From Acidimicrobiales bacterium (GTDB lineage Bacteria; Actinomycetota; Acidimicrobiia; Acidimicrobiales; JADJXE01): a stretch of 64,000 bases of DNA. Location of the stretch: the NCBI GenBank assembly GCA_016716005.1, contig JADJXE010000001.1, forward strand, positions 2,679,001 to 2,743,000. The letters run 5' to 3'. A program made the position numbers and the translations under genes. The notes under the pieces are model-generated. The model worked only from the letters and a program-made list of their open reading frames with translations, was not told the origin of the DNA and did not search any database. Of this stretch, positions 40,000 through 48,681 are shown one piece after another (within the stretch, counting starts at the first letter, position 1; every line of letters starts with the position of its first letter).

Positions 40000-41511
40000 G
40001 TGGCCCGCTTCTACCTGACCACGCCGATCTACTACGTGAACGACGCGCCCCACATCGGGCACGCGTACACCACCGTGGTCGGCGACGCCGTGTGCCGCTG
40101 GCACCGGTCGTTGGGCGACGACGTCTTCTTCCTCACCGGCACCGACGAGCACGGACTGAAGGTCCAGCGGGCCGCCGAGGCGCACGGGGTCACGCCCCGA
40201 GAGTGGGCCGACCGCACCGTCGAGCGCTTCAAGGACGCCTGGAAGTTGCTCGACATCGCCAACGACGACTTCATCCGCACCACCGAGCCCCGCCACTACG
40301 CGGCCACCCAGTCCCTCCTGCAGGCCTGCTACGACGCCGGCGACATCGAGCTCGGCACCTACGAGGGCCTGTACTGCGTGGCCTGCGAGGCGTACTACAC
40401 CGAGGCCGAGCTGATCGACGGCACCCGCTGCCCGATCCACGACCGCCCGGTCGAGCCCTGGCGGGAGGACAACTACTTCTTCAAGCTCTCCCGCTACGGC
40501 GACCGCCTGCTCGAGTGGTACGCGGCCCACCCCGACGCCGTGCAGCCCGAGACCCGCCGCAACGAGGTGCTGGGCTTCATCCGCCAGGGCCTCCAGGACT
40601 TCTCGATCTCCCGCACGTCGCTGTCGTGGGGGATCCCCCTCCCGTGGGATCCGGCCCACGTCACCTACGTGTGGTTCGACGCCCTCACCAACTACGTCAC
40701 CGCGGTCGGCTACCCCGACGAGCCGGCCCGGTTCGAGCGGTGGTGGCCGGCCGACTACCACCTGATCGGCAAGGACATCCTCCGCTTCCACTGCGTGTAC
40801 TGGCCGGCCATGCTGCTCTCGGCCGGCATCGAGCCCACCCGGCACGCCTTCGTGCACGGGTGGCTCCTGGTGGGCGGCGAGAAGATGTCGAAGACCCGGC
40901 TCAACCAGATCGCCCCGGCCGACCTGGTCGAGGCCGTGGGCGTCGACGGGTTCCGCTACCACTTCCTGCGCGACACGCCCTTCGGCCCCGACGGCGACTT
41001 CTCCTTCGAGGGCCTCGTCGCCCGCTACAACGCCGACCTGGCCAACAACCTCGGCAACCTGCTGGCGCGGGTCGCGACCGTGGTGGGCACGAAGTGCGGC
41101 GGCGTGGGGCCGGCGCCCAGCCCCGACAGCCCGCTCGCGCCCGTCGCCGCCGAGGTGGTCGGGGCCGCCGCCGAGGGCTGGGCCCGGGTGCAGCCGTCCG
41201 AGGCCCTCGAGGCCACCTGGCGCCTGGTGCACGAGGCCAACGCCCACCTCGAGGCCAACGAGCCCTGGAAGGCCGAGCCCGGGCCGGCGGTCGACGCCGT
41301 GCTCGGCGACGCCCTCGAGGTGCTCCGCATCGTCGCCCTCCTCGCCGCCCCGGCGATCCCGGCCAGCGCCGCCGAGGTGTGGCGGCGCATCGGCCTGCCC
41401 GGCGGGCCCGGCGAGCAGCGCCTCCCCGGCGCGGCGGCGTGGGGCGGCTACCCGGGCGGCCTGCCGGTCGAGAAGGGCGCGCCGCTGTTCCCGCGCATCA
41501 CCGAGGGGTGA
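40000..41511 (+). CDS. metG: Methionyl-tRNA synthetase
   Basis: Class I synthetase of 503 residues charging tRNA-Met. HIGH is at residues 18-21 and KMSKT near 299. The zinc-insertion region retains YCVACEAYYTEAELIDGTRC. It ends after the anticodon-binding helical domain without the C-terminal EMAP-like dimerisation domain, as in other short actinobacterial enzymes. GTG 40000 sits six bases behind a TAGTGT box. Its TGA overlaps the tatD GTG (GTGA). Confidence 0.97.
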   Translation: MARFYLTTPIYYVNDAPHIGHAYTTVVGDAVCRWHRSLGDDVFFLTGTDEHGLKVQRAAEAHGVTPREWADRTVERFKDAWKLLDIANDDFIRTTEPRHYAATQSLLQACYDAGDIELGTYEGLYCVACEAYYTEAELIDGTRCPIHDRPVEPWREDNYFFKLSRYGDRLLEWYAAHPDAVQPETRRNEVLGFIRQGLQDFSISRTSLSWGIPLPWDPAHVTYVWFDALTNYVTAVGYPDEPARFERWWPADYHLIGKDILRFHCVYWPAMLLSAGIEPTRHAFVHGWLLVGGEKMSKTRLNQIAPADLVEAVGVDGFRYHFLRDTPFGPDGDFSFEGLVARYNADLANNLGNLLARVATVVGTKCGGVGPAPSPDSPLAPVAAEVVGAAAEGWARVQPSEALEATWRLVHEANAHLEANEPWKAEPGPAVDAVLGDALEVLRIVALLAAPAIPASAAEVWRRIGLPGGPGEQRLPGAAAWGGYPGGLPVEKGAPLFPRITEG

Positions 41512-42284
41512 GCGCGGTGGCCGGGACCCCGCGCTGGATCGACCACCACTGCCACGTCACGGCCGACGACGTGGCCGCCGGCGCGCTCGACGCCGCCCGC
41601 GAGGCCGGCGTGGAGCGCCTCGTGGTCGTCGGCACCGACGCCGAGCACAGCCGGGCCGCGCTGGACCTGGCCGCCGGGCACGACGGCGTGTGGGCCACCG
41701 TCGGGCTGCACCCGCACGACGCGTCCCAGGGCGTCGACACCATCGTCGGGCTGCTGGGCGAGCCCGGCGTGGTGGCCGTGGGCGAGGCCGGCCTCGACCA
41801 CCACTACGACCTGTCGCCCCGGCCGGCCCAGCGCGAGGCCTTCGCGGCCCAGATCGCCCTCGCCCACGAGCGGGGCCTGGCCCTGGTGATCCACACCCGC
41901 GAGGCCTGGGACGACACCTTCGCGATCCTCGCGGCCGAAGGGGTGCCCGAGCGGACGGTGTTCCACTGCTTCACCGGCGGCCCCGCCGAGGCCCGGCGGT
42001 GCCTCGACCTCGGGGCCTCCCTGTCGTTCAGCGGCATCGTCACGTTCAAGGCCGCCGACGACCTGCGGGCCGCCGCCGCCCTCTGCCCGCTCGACCGGCT
42101 GCTCGTCGAGACCGACTCGCCGTACCTGGCGCCGGTGCCGCACCGGGGCCGGCCCAACACGCCCGCCCTGCTGCCGTTGGTGGGCGCCGGCGTGGCCGCG
42201 GCCAAGGGGATCGACCCGGCCGAGGTGGCGTCGGCGTCGTGGGCGAACGCCGAGCGCCTCTACGGCCTGCCGCCCGGCGGGTGA
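41508..42284 (+). CDS. tatD: TatD-family metal-dependent hydrolase/DNase
   Basis: TIM-barrel metallohydrolase of 258 residues. Metal-ligand motifs are DHHCHVTADD near the N-terminus (usual D-x-H), AVGEAGLDHHYD, VIHTREAWDD, VFHCFTGGPAEA and LVETDSPYLAPVPHRG. TatD proteins are 3'-5' DNA/RNA exonucleases. GTG 41508 overlaps the metG stop; GTG 41517 is a weaker option. It is part of the tightly overlapping metG-tatD-rsmA-ispE series. Confidence 0.93.
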   Translation: MSAVAGTPRWIDHHCHVTADDVAAGALDAAREAGVERLVVVGTDAEHSRAALDLAAGHDGVWATVGLHPHDASQGVDTIVGLLGEPGVVAVGEAGLDHHYDLSPRPAQREAFAAQIALAHERGLALVIHTREAWDDTFAILAAEGVPERTVFHCFTGGPAEARRCLDLGASLSFSGIVTFKAADDLRAAAALCPLDRLLVETDSPYLAPVPHRGRPNTPALLPLVGAGVAAAKGIDPAEVASASWANAERLYGLPPGG

Positions 42285-43135
42285 CGCTCTCCCCCCGCGA
42301 CGTCGCCGAGCTGCTGGCGCGCCACGGGCTCGCCCCCAGTCGCGCCCTGGGGCAGAACTTCGTGGTCGACCCCAACACGGTGCGGCGCATCGCCCGCCTG
42401 GCCGAGGTGGGGCCGGGCGACCGGGTGGTCGAGGTGGGTCCCGGACTGGGCTCGCTCACCCTGGCGCTGGTCGAGACGGGGGCGGCCGTGACGGCCGTCG
42501 AGCTCGACCGGGGCCTGGCCGAGGTGCTCCGCACCGAGGTGCTGGTGGGCACCGGCGTCCGCCTGGTCGAGGCCGACGCCCTCCGGGTCGACTGGGCCGG
42601 CCTCCTGGGCGAGGGTCCGTGGGTGCTGGTCGCCAACCTGCCGTACAACGTGGCCACGCCCCTCGTCGCCGGCCTGCTCGACACCGTGCCCCAGATCGTT
42701 CGCATGCTCGTGATGGTGCAGCGGGAGGCGGCCGAGCGCCTCGCCGCCGGGCCCGGTGATCCCGCCTACGGCGCGGTCTCGGTGAAGGTGGCGTACTGGG
42801 CGACGGCCGAGGTGGTGGGCCGGGTGCCCGCATCGGTGTTCGTGCCCAGGCCGAAGGTGGAGTCGGCGCTGGTGCGCATCGTGCGGCGGGCGACGCCCGC
42901 GGTGGGCGCCGAGGTCGACCGGGTTCGGCTGTTCGAGCTGGTGCGGGCCGGGTTCGGGCAGCGGCGCAAGATGCTGCGCCGCTCGCTCGCGGGTCTCGTC
43001 GCCCCCGAGGCCTTCGCCGCCGCCGGCGTGCGACCCGAGGCACGGGCCGAGGAGCTCGGCGTGGAGGAGTGGGGCCGGCTGGCCGCGGTGCCGCGCCCCG
43101 CGCCGGGCGGACGCTCGGGCACGATGGGGCCGTGA
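42281..43135 (+). CDS. rsmA: 16S rRNA (adenine1518/1519-N6)-dimethyltransferase
   Basis: KsgA/RsmA methyltransferase of 284 residues that dimethylates two adjacent adenines near the 3' end of 16S rRNA. SAM motif I is VVEVGPGLGSLTLAL, the acidic loop is VTAVELDRGLAEVL and motif IV is VANLPYNVATPLVAGLL (NLPY). The C-terminal domain has FVPRPKVESALVRI and GQRRKMLRRSL. GTG 42281 overlaps the tatD stop by four bases and its own TGA overlaps the ispE GTG. Confidence 0.96.
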   Translation: MTLSPRDVAELLARHGLAPSRALGQNFVVDPNTVRRIARLAEVGPGDRVVEVGPGLGSLTLALVETGAAVTAVELDRGLAEVLRTEVLVGTGVRLVEADALRVDWAGLLGEGPWVLVANLPYNVATPLVAGLLDTVPQIVRMLVMVQREAAERLAAGPGDPAYGAVSVKVAYWATAEVVGRVPASVFVPRPKVESALVRIVRRATPAVGAEVDRVRLFELVRAGFGQRRKMLRRSLAGLVAPEAFAAAGVRPEARAEELGVEEWGRLAAVPRPAPGGRSGTMGP

Positions 43136-43875
43136 ACGCCCCGCCCGTCGTCGTGCGCGCCCCCGCCAAGCTCACGGTGTCGCTGCGGGTCACGGGGGTG
43201 CGGGCCGACGGCTACCACCTCCTCGACGCCGAGATGGTCACGCTCGACCTGGCCGACACCCTCTCGATCGGCGAGGGCGACGGGCTGGAGGTGGTCGACG
43301 CCGGAGCCGGGGTCGGGCACGTGCCCCGGGGCGATGACAACCTGGTCCGCCGGGCGCTGGCGGCCGCCGGACGGCGAGCGCACGTGCGCCTGGAGAAGCG
43401 GATCCCCGCGGGTGCCGGGCTGGGCGGGGGATCGGCCGACGCCGCGGCCGTGCTGCGCTGGGCCGGCGTGACCGACCCGGCGGTGGCCGCCCGCCTCGGC
43501 GCCGACGTGCCCTTCTGCGTGGTGGGCGGCCGGGCCCGGGTGCGCGGCGTGGGCGAGGTGGTCGAGCCGCTGCCCCCGCGGGCGCGCACGTTCACCCTGG
43601 TGACGCCCCCCTTCGGCGTCTCCACCGCGGCCGTCTACCGCGCGTGGGACGAGCTCGGCGGGCCGGCCGCCGACGGCCCCAACGACCTCGAGCCGGCCGC
43701 CCTGGCGGTGGAGCCGCGGCTGGTCGAGTGGCGCGACCGCATCACGGCCGTCACCGGAGCCAGGCCGGTGCTGGCTGGCAGCGGCTCGACCTGGTTCGTC
43801 GACGGCGCCCACGCCGCGCTGGCCGAGGCCCTCGCCCCGGCCCGGGTGGTGGTGGCTCGCACGGATCGTCGCTGA
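43132..43875 (+). CDS. ispE: 4-diphosphocytidyl-2-C-methyl-D-erythritol kinase
   Basis: GHMP kinase of the MEP isoprenoid pathway, 247 residues, which is short for the family (usually 280-310). Motifs are RAPAKLTVSLRVTGVRADGYH (substrate lysine and motif 1), KRIPAGAGLGGGSADAAAVL (motif 2, ATP-binding glycine loop) and PVLAGSGSTWF (motif 3). All catalytic elements remain and the shortening is spread over loops, so activity is expected. GTG 43132 overlaps the rsmA stop. Confidence 0.94.
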   Translation: MNAPPVVVRAPAKLTVSLRVTGVRADGYHLLDAEMVTLDLADTLSIGEGDGLEVVDAGAGVGHVPRGDDNLVRRALAAAGRRAHVRLEKRIPAGAGLGGGSADAAAVLRWAGVTDPAVAARLGADVPFCVVGGRARVRGVGEVVEPLPPRARTFTLVTPPFGVSTAAVYRAWDELGGPAADGPNDLEPAALAVEPRLVEWRDRITAVTGARPVLAGSGSTWFVDGAHAALAEALAPARVVVARTDRR

Positions 43876-43892
43876 CGGCCGACGGCTGGCCC

Positions 43893-43898
43893 TAGCCT
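43893..43898 (+). promoter_or_regulatory. -10 box (TAGCCT) for the propeller lipoprotein gene
   Basis: TAGCCT ends seven bases before the GTG at 43906. Confidence 0.45.
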
Positions 43899-43905
43899 GC
43901 GGCCC

Positions 43906-46482
43906 GTGCTCGGGAGCGGGGTCGGGTGGACGGCTCGGCGGCGCCTGGTCGTGGCCGTGCTGGTCGCGTCGCTGGCCGGCGTGGCCGCCTGCTCGGGTGA
44001 CGGCGACGACGGCTCGGTGCCCGCGCCCACCACGTCCACGACGGAGGCGTCGCCCGTGACCTACCGCTACGACGTGCCCCTCGACCCGCAGAGCCCCTGG
44101 CCCAAGTTCCGGGCGAACAGCCGCCAGACCGGGGCCAGCGCCGTGGCGGGGGAGGACACCGGCGCCGAGCCCTGGACGTTCCCCACGGGCAAGGGGGTCT
44201 TCTCCACGCCGGTCGTCGGTGGCGACGGCACGGTGTACGTCGGGTCGGCCGATCGGTCCTTCTACGCCATCGCCCCCGACGGCACGCTGCGCTGGAAGGT
44301 CGACACCGGGGAGATCATCGACTCGGCGGCCCTGCTCGACGACCAGGGTCGGGTGATCGTCGGCTCGGGCGACGGCACGCTGTACGCCCTCGATCGGGAC
44401 GACGGGGCGGTGGCGTGGACGTTCGAGGCGGCCCCGCCGGCCGACACCGGGGCCTTCATCCGCTGGTTCGAGGGCAACGTGGCCGTCGGCTCCGACGGCA
44501 CCCTGTTCGCGCCCAACGACAACTTCTGCACCTACGCGGTCGACGGCGACACCGGCGAGGAGCGCTGGTGCTTCGCCACGGCCGACCAGACGTGGTCGCT
44601 CCCGGCGGTGGACGCCGCCACCGGTCGCCTCTACCTGGGGAGCAACTTCCCGCTGGCGGCCAACGTGTTCGCCCTCGACGCCGCCACCGGCCAGCAGCTC
44701 TGGGCCGCCCAGGGCAAGGGGTCGATGGTCGCCAGCCCGATGCTCACCTCGCCCGAGGCCGGCGGTCTGGTCGTGCTCGGCGGCTTCGACGGGATCGTGC
44801 GCGCCCTCGACCCGGCCACCGGGGCCGAGGCGTGGACGTTCGGTGCCCGGGACCACATCTACGCCAGCCCGGCCGAGCTGCCCGACGGCACGATCGTGCA
44901 GCCGGCGGCCGACGGCACCGTCTACGGCCTCGACCCGGCCGACGGCACGGTGCGCTGGACGTTCGACGCGCTGGAGCCCATCCGCTCGTCACCCGCCGTG
45001 GACGCGGCCGGGCGGGTGTACGTCGGCTCCGGCGAGGGGCGGCTGTTCGTGCTCGAGCCCGACGGCACCCTGCGCTGGTCGATCCTGCTGATCGACGGCG
45101 ACCGCAACGACCTCAACGCCTCACCCGCCCTCGGGCCCGACGGCGTGGCGATCGCCGGGGAGAGCGGCGAGGTGTTCTTCGTCCCGTACGACTACTGCCT
45201 CCGGCCCGAGGCCGGCGGCGACGACCGGTGCCGGGTGGGGCCGGGCGAGGACCTGCCCTCCGACGGTGCCCGGCTGTACGTGACCACGCGCTTCGGGCGG
45301 CTCCTCGTCGACCCGCCCGCCGTCGTCGACGCCAACGAGCCCCTGGCGTTCACCCTGTCCGTGCGGTCGGCCGGGGCCACCGAGCTGGCGCTGCTCGACT
45401 CGGCGAGCGTGCAGGTGGAGCTCGACCCCGCCGTCGAGGCGATCATCGACGTGTCGGGCGACCGGAAGTTCGTCACCGTCGTGCCCCGCGATCTCTGGGC
45501 CGGCCCCGCAGGCGGCACCCTCACCGTCCGGGTGACCGGCGACTACCTCGTCGGCCTGGACCGCGACGGCCTGCGGTTCTCGGGGGGCACCGTGGGCGGC
45601 TCGGTCGACGAGACGTTCACGTTCGAGGTCCGCCCCTGGCCGGCCGACGCCGCGTTCCCGTTCTCCGTGCCGGCTGCGCCCGGCGATCCGGCCGGGGGCG
45701 TGGAGCTGTACCGGCTGGCGGCGCCGCTCCCGACGATCCTGCCCAGCTACAACCAGATCGGGTTCGACTCGATCCACTACCTCATCGGGATGGTGGAGGG
45801 ACGCGGCGATGCGGCGGTGGCCTGGGCCATCGGCGGCCGCCCGGTCGCCGATGGCGACGGGGCCGAGCCCGACCCCGCCTCGGCGGTGCGGTTCCCCCTG
45901 CAGGTGTCGTCGGCCGGCGACCTGGTGACGTTCGTGAACGAGCAGGGGTTCACGGTCCAGTTCAACAACTTCCCGCTGCCGTTCGACTACTTCCGGGTGG
46001 CCACCCGCCTCGACGCCAGCGGCGGCCGGCCGGACAGCCCGGCGCTCAACGCCAAGGCCGTGTGCGGCCGCATCACCTTCTACGGGCAGTTCCTGCAGCA
46101 GCTCGGCTACTGCAACCCCACCACCGACCTGCTCGACGTGTTCGGAGGCGCCGAGATGCGCCCGTACGACGCCGGGGAGCTGCCCGCGGGCGTGGGCGAG
46201 GTGACGTTCGCGTCGTCGGCCGGTGCGGTCACCGCCACGCTGGCCGGGTCGTCGCTGCCGGCGGCCGAGCACAACCTCGGGGTGCTGCTGGTGGACACCG
46301 CCACCGGCACCCCGCTCCCGCTCGCCTATGCCGACGCCACCACGGTGAGCGCCGGCGCCGACGGCACCGTGACGTCGGTGGCCGTCGCGCTTCCCGACGG
46401 CCAGGCGCCCACCGCCGTGCGGGCCTACCTGATGGTGGACACGCTCCCGGCGGCCCGAGCCGAGCTCACCGTGGGTGGCTGA
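43906..46482 (+). CDS. PQQ-binding-like beta-propeller lipoprotein
   Basis: Secreted protein of 858 residues. An N-terminal signal (RRRLVVAVLVASLAGVAAC) ends in a lipobox with the cysteine near residue 26. Then come repeated propeller blades with the A-W-x-x-x-G-type and VYVGSxDxxxYAL-type repeats (GTVYVGSADRSFYAIAPDG, VIVGSGDGTLYALDRD, LYLGSNFPLAANVFALD, GRVYVGSGEGRLFVLEPDG), about seven blades up to residue 430. The C-terminal 400 residues are a separate, mainly beta region with no recognised family, containing a pair of cysteines (KAVCGRITFYG, LGYCNPTT). The propeller resembles BamB or quinoprotein domains, but without dehydrogenase residues. Role unknown; a surface scaffold or binding protein is a guess. 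Confidence 0.82.
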   Translation: MLGSGVGWTARRRLVVAVLVASLAGVAACSGDGDDGSVPAPTTSTTEASPVTYRYDVPLDPQSPWPKFRANSRQTGASAVAGEDTGAEPWTFPTGKGVFSTPVVGGDGTVYVGSADRSFYAIAPDGTLRWKVDTGEIIDSAALLDDQGRVIVGSGDGTLYALDRDDGAVAWTFEAAPPADTGAFIRWFEGNVAVGSDGTLFAPNDNFCTYAVDGDTGEERWCFATADQTWSLPAVDAATGRLYLGSNFPLAANVFALDAATGQQLWAAQGKGSMVASPMLTSPEAGGLVVLGGFDGIVRALDPATGAEAWTFGARDHIYASPAELPDGTIVQPAADGTVYGLDPADGTVRWTFDALEPIRSSPAVDAAGRVYVGSGEGRLFVLEPDGTLRWSILLIDGDRNDLNASPALGPDGVAIAGESGEVFFVPYDYCLRPEAGGDDRCRVGPGEDLPSDGARLYVTTRFGRLLVDPPAVVDANEPLAFTLSVRSAGATELALLDSASVQVELDPAVEAIIDVSGDRKFVTVVPRDLWAGPAGGTLTVRVTGDYLVGLDRDGLRFSGGTVGGSVDETFTFEVRPWPADAAFPFSVPAAPGDPAGGVELYRLAAPLPTILPSYNQIGFDSIHYLIGMVEGRGDAAVAWAIGGRPVADGDGAEPDPASAVRFPLQVSSAGDLVTFVNEQGFTVQFNNFPLPFDYFRVATRLDASGGRPDSPALNAKAVCGRITFYGQFLQQLGYCNPTTDLLDVFGGAEMRPYDAGELPAGVGEVTFASSAGAVTATLAGSSLPAAEHNLGVLLVDTATGTPLPLAYADATTVSAGADGTVTSVAVALPDGQAPTAVRAYLMVDTLPAARAELTVGG

Positions 46483-46504
46483 GCGGCGCCGACGCCGGCT
46501 GGGG

Positions 46505-46597
46505 CTACTTGCGGCGCTGGAAGCGGGTGCGCCGCAGCATCTTCTTGTGCTTCTTCTTGCGCATGCGCTTGCGGCGCTTCTTGATCAGCGATCCCAT
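46505..46597 (-). CDS. 30S ribosomal protein bS22 (AURKAIP1/COX24 domain, 30 residues)
   Basis: A 30-residue, extremely basic protein: MGSLIKKRRKRMRKKKHKKM, then LRRTRFQRRK. The K-K-R-R-K-R-M and LLRRTR-type motif is the AURKAIP1/COX24 domain of the small actinobacterial 30S protein bS22 found near the decoding centre in mycobacterial ribosomes. It is below usual gene-length limits. TAGTCT on the minus strand eleven bases before the ATG suggests its own promoter. It lies back-to-back with tRNA-Gln. Confidence 0.9.
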   Translation of the reverse strand: MGSLIKKRRKRMRKKKHKKMLRRTRFQRRK

Positions 46598-46608
46598 GGC
46601 GGGGAGCG

Positions 46609-46614
46609 AGACTA
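46609..46614 (-). promoter_or_regulatory. -10 box (TAGTCT) for bS22
   Basis: TAGTCT on the minus strand, eleven bases before the ATG at 46597. Confidence 0.4.
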
Positions 46615-46673
46615 GCCGCCCGGCCGGAGGTGGTGCGAACGGGCCGGCCGGGGTGTCAGGCTGGGGGGCGCCC

Positions 46674-46746
46674 TGGCGGGTAGTTCAAGTGGCAGAACAC
46701 CTGACTTTGGATCAGGGGGTTGCAGGTTCGAGTCCTGCCCCGCCAG
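46674..46746 (+). tRNA. tRNA-Gln (anticodon UUG)
   Basis: A complete cloverleaf can be drawn. The acceptor stem is tggcggg/cccgcca with discriminator G. The anticodon stem is cctga/tcagg around ct-TTG-ga, and the T arm is gcagg-ttcgagt-cctgc. No CCA is encoded. The anticodon UUG reads CAA (and CAG by wobble). The same position, just upstream of glmU-prs, is common for tRNA-Gln in actinobacteria. Confidence 0.96.
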
Positions 46747-46974
46747 CGAAGACGTCACCGCGGAGCGGGCCGTACGAAGGGCCAGGCCAGAGGCCATGAG
46801 CGAGGAACGTGTCAGCGCGATGTCAGCGTGCGCCGCTCGCGGCGGCAGACCGTCGTCGGCGGGCCGCGCGGCGAGCCGGCGCCTGGGCTGCGTCCGGATG
46901 CTGGCGGGTCGCTCCCGTTCGTCCCCCGCGTACCCGCCGGCCGGGGACCCGACCGCCGTCCGAGGCGCGCGGCG

Positions 46975-47343
46975 ATGAGGGTGCTGCCCCTCGGCTCCGT
47001 CCAGCCGACCCGGATCACGCAGTACGGCAGCGCCCGAGCCGAGAGCGCCCGCATCGCCGACGGACAGGGCGAGGCGCACGTCCACCTCATCACCTTCGAA
47101 CCGGGAGGCGTCATCGGACCGCACGAGGCCGGCTTCGGTCAGCTCCTCTTCGTCCTCGACGGAACCGGATGGGTGGCAGGCGCGGACGGTCATCGCGTCC
47201 CGCTCGCTTCCGGCGACGTCGCCTTCATCGGCCGCGGAGAGCTGCACAGCAAGGGCAGCGACCGGGGAGCGACCGCACTGATGATCCAGGTCCGCGAGCT
47301 CGAGGCCGCACCGCCGCCCGGACACGACCTCGACGCGACGTGA
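46975..47343 (+). CDS. Cupin-domain protein
   Basis: A 122-residue single-domain cupin. Motif 1 is present in modified form (HVHLITFEPGGVIGPHEAGFGQLLFVLDG, with the usual G-x5-H-x-H reduced to one clear His and Glu), and motif 2 is GHRVPLASGDVAFIGRGELH. With a depleted metal site it may be a sensor or binding protein rather than an oxygenase. The start ATG 46975 has no Shine-Dalgarno; the 228 bases between the tRNA and this start show no gene. It is convergent with the broken ATPase gene, the two stops abutting. Confidence 0.75.
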   Translation: MRVLPLGSVQPTRITQYGSARAESARIADGQGEAHVHLITFEPGGVIGPHEAGFGQLLFVLDGTGWVAGADGHRVPLASGDVAFIGRGELHSKGSDRGATALMIQVRELEAAPPPGHDLDAT

Positions 47344-48395
47344 TCAGGGGTGCTGCGGTCTCCAGCCAACGGAGCCCCGAGTGCCTGGAGGTCGCACGGG
47401 GCCCGTCTGGGTCGTCTTCTTCCCCATGCGGCGCGAGACGTCGCCGGACTTGTAGGGGCCCGGTCCGCCGAGGGCCGCCATGGCCCGCAGGTACTCCCGC
47501 TCGGCATCGGTGGTCTTGTCGATTCGAGCGCGGAAGAAGCCTCGATCCAGATCGTCGGCCGCAAGGATGACGGCTGCCTCGACGTCGGCGGTGCCGATCT
47601 CGGGGCCTTCGGCGACGTTCCAGGCTTGCTTGCCGAACTCCTGCAGGAAGTACGGGTAGCCCTGCGTGTCGACGATGACCCGCTCCACCGCCTGGTTCGC
47701 CCAGCCGGCACCCTCCTCGAGCACAGGCTGGACAAGGGCCTGCCGGGCAGCGAGGCCGGGCAAGGAGGGGAGCCCCGCTCCGGCGACGAGCACCGGCAGC
47801 CCGAGCTGGGAGATGCGGTGCAGCCCGACGATCAGCGCCGACAGCTCGTCGCGGCGCAGGTACTGGAGCTCATCGAGGGTGATGAGCACCCCCGTCCCGG
47901 CGACACGTGCGGTCTCGCCGAGCTCCGTCAACAGGCCACCGATGTCGGTGTCCAGCTGGCCCGAGTCCGCCCGTCCCGGCTGGGGCTCGAAGTCGAGCAT
48001 CACCGTCCCCACCTCACCGGCGGGGACGCGGACCCGCACGAAGTTCCGCAGGCCGCCCAGCGCCGGGCGGGCTCGATCCTTGGTCCGCTCCCCACGCTCA
48101 ACTCGAGCAAGACCCGGCGGGTGAGCGTCGCCACGGCCGACGCGACGTGGACGTCATCGGTGGCCTCGACGTGGGTGTGCAGCCAGCCTTCCTTCTCGGC
48201 GATCCGCCCGAACCCGTTCAGCGGGACCGTCTTGCCGACGCCACGCAACCCCTTCAAGAGCACGCTGCGCTCGAAGCGTCCGAGCGCGAGACGGCGTACG
48301 GCGACCGTCATCGCCTCGAGCTGCTCGTCTCGGCCCACCGAGAGAGGGGGGCGGCTCCCGGCTCCCGGCGTGAACGGGTTCCGGACGCGATCCAC
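47344..48395 (-). pseudogene. AAA-family ATP-binding protein, frameshifted and internally deleted
   Basis: From GTG 48395 the frame reads MDRVRNPFTPGAGSRPPLSV, GRDEQLEAM and the Walker A loop LLKGLRGVGKTVPLNGFGRI. Near 48105 good sequence switches frame and continues as ERTKDRARPALGGLRNFVRV, then LITLDELQYLRRDELSALIV (Walker B) and GLPVLVAGAGLPSLPGLA. Relatives of this common actinobacterial ATPase have about 20 more residues (the arginine-finger/sensor segment) before the next block QGYPYFLQEFGKQAWN; they are missing here. The C-terminal winged-helix part is also lost after SGDVSRRMGKK. Three separate lesions make this a pseudogene. Confidence 0.78.
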
Positions 48396-48404
48396 GGGCG
48401 ACCT

Positions 48405-48422
48405 AGAGCGATCTGTCGCTCT
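48405..48422. promoter_or_regulatory. Operator-like inverted repeat before the ATPase pseudogene
   Basis: Perfect seven-base arms agagcga and tcgctct separated by tctg, ten bases upstream of the GTG at 48395. A shorter dyad (gaga-gct-tctc) follows immediately at about 48425-48435. The locally AT-richer double dyad looks like an autoregulatory operator that has outlived its gene. The remaining 48436-48681 stretch has a purine-rich low-complexity run (about 48549-48580) and no convincing gene. Confidence 0.55.
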
Positions 48423-48681
48423 TAGAGAGCTTCTCGCTGTGAACTCGACGTTTCCCTACAGCCAGCCGTCCACGTCGCCGTCGTCGAGCCGTTGACCCTC
48501 GTCCTCGCTGTCGCGATCCTGGCCGAGGCCGTGCGGCGGGCGCGGGCGCGGGAGGGGGAGGGGGAGCGGGAGCGGGAAGGACCGTCGACTCGTGACGGGG
48601 CCCCGTCCCCGGCGTACGGTGTCGAGGAGCAGGCCGGCGCGTGCGGCGCGTCGGTGACCGGAGCGAGCCTCGGGGGGGACC

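Noticed and set aside
46796..46978. 60-codon plus-strand frame after tRNA-Gln, considered as an integrase or phage remnant
   Set aside because: No integrase motif, no repeat of the tRNA 3' end found downstream, arginine-rich shadow-like composition.
46612..47325. Minus-strand frame across tRNA-Gln reading GQDSNLQPPDPKSGVLP
   Set aside because: This phrase is the known artefact of translating the antisense of a tRNA gene; the frame also lies over the cupin gene and has no start signal.
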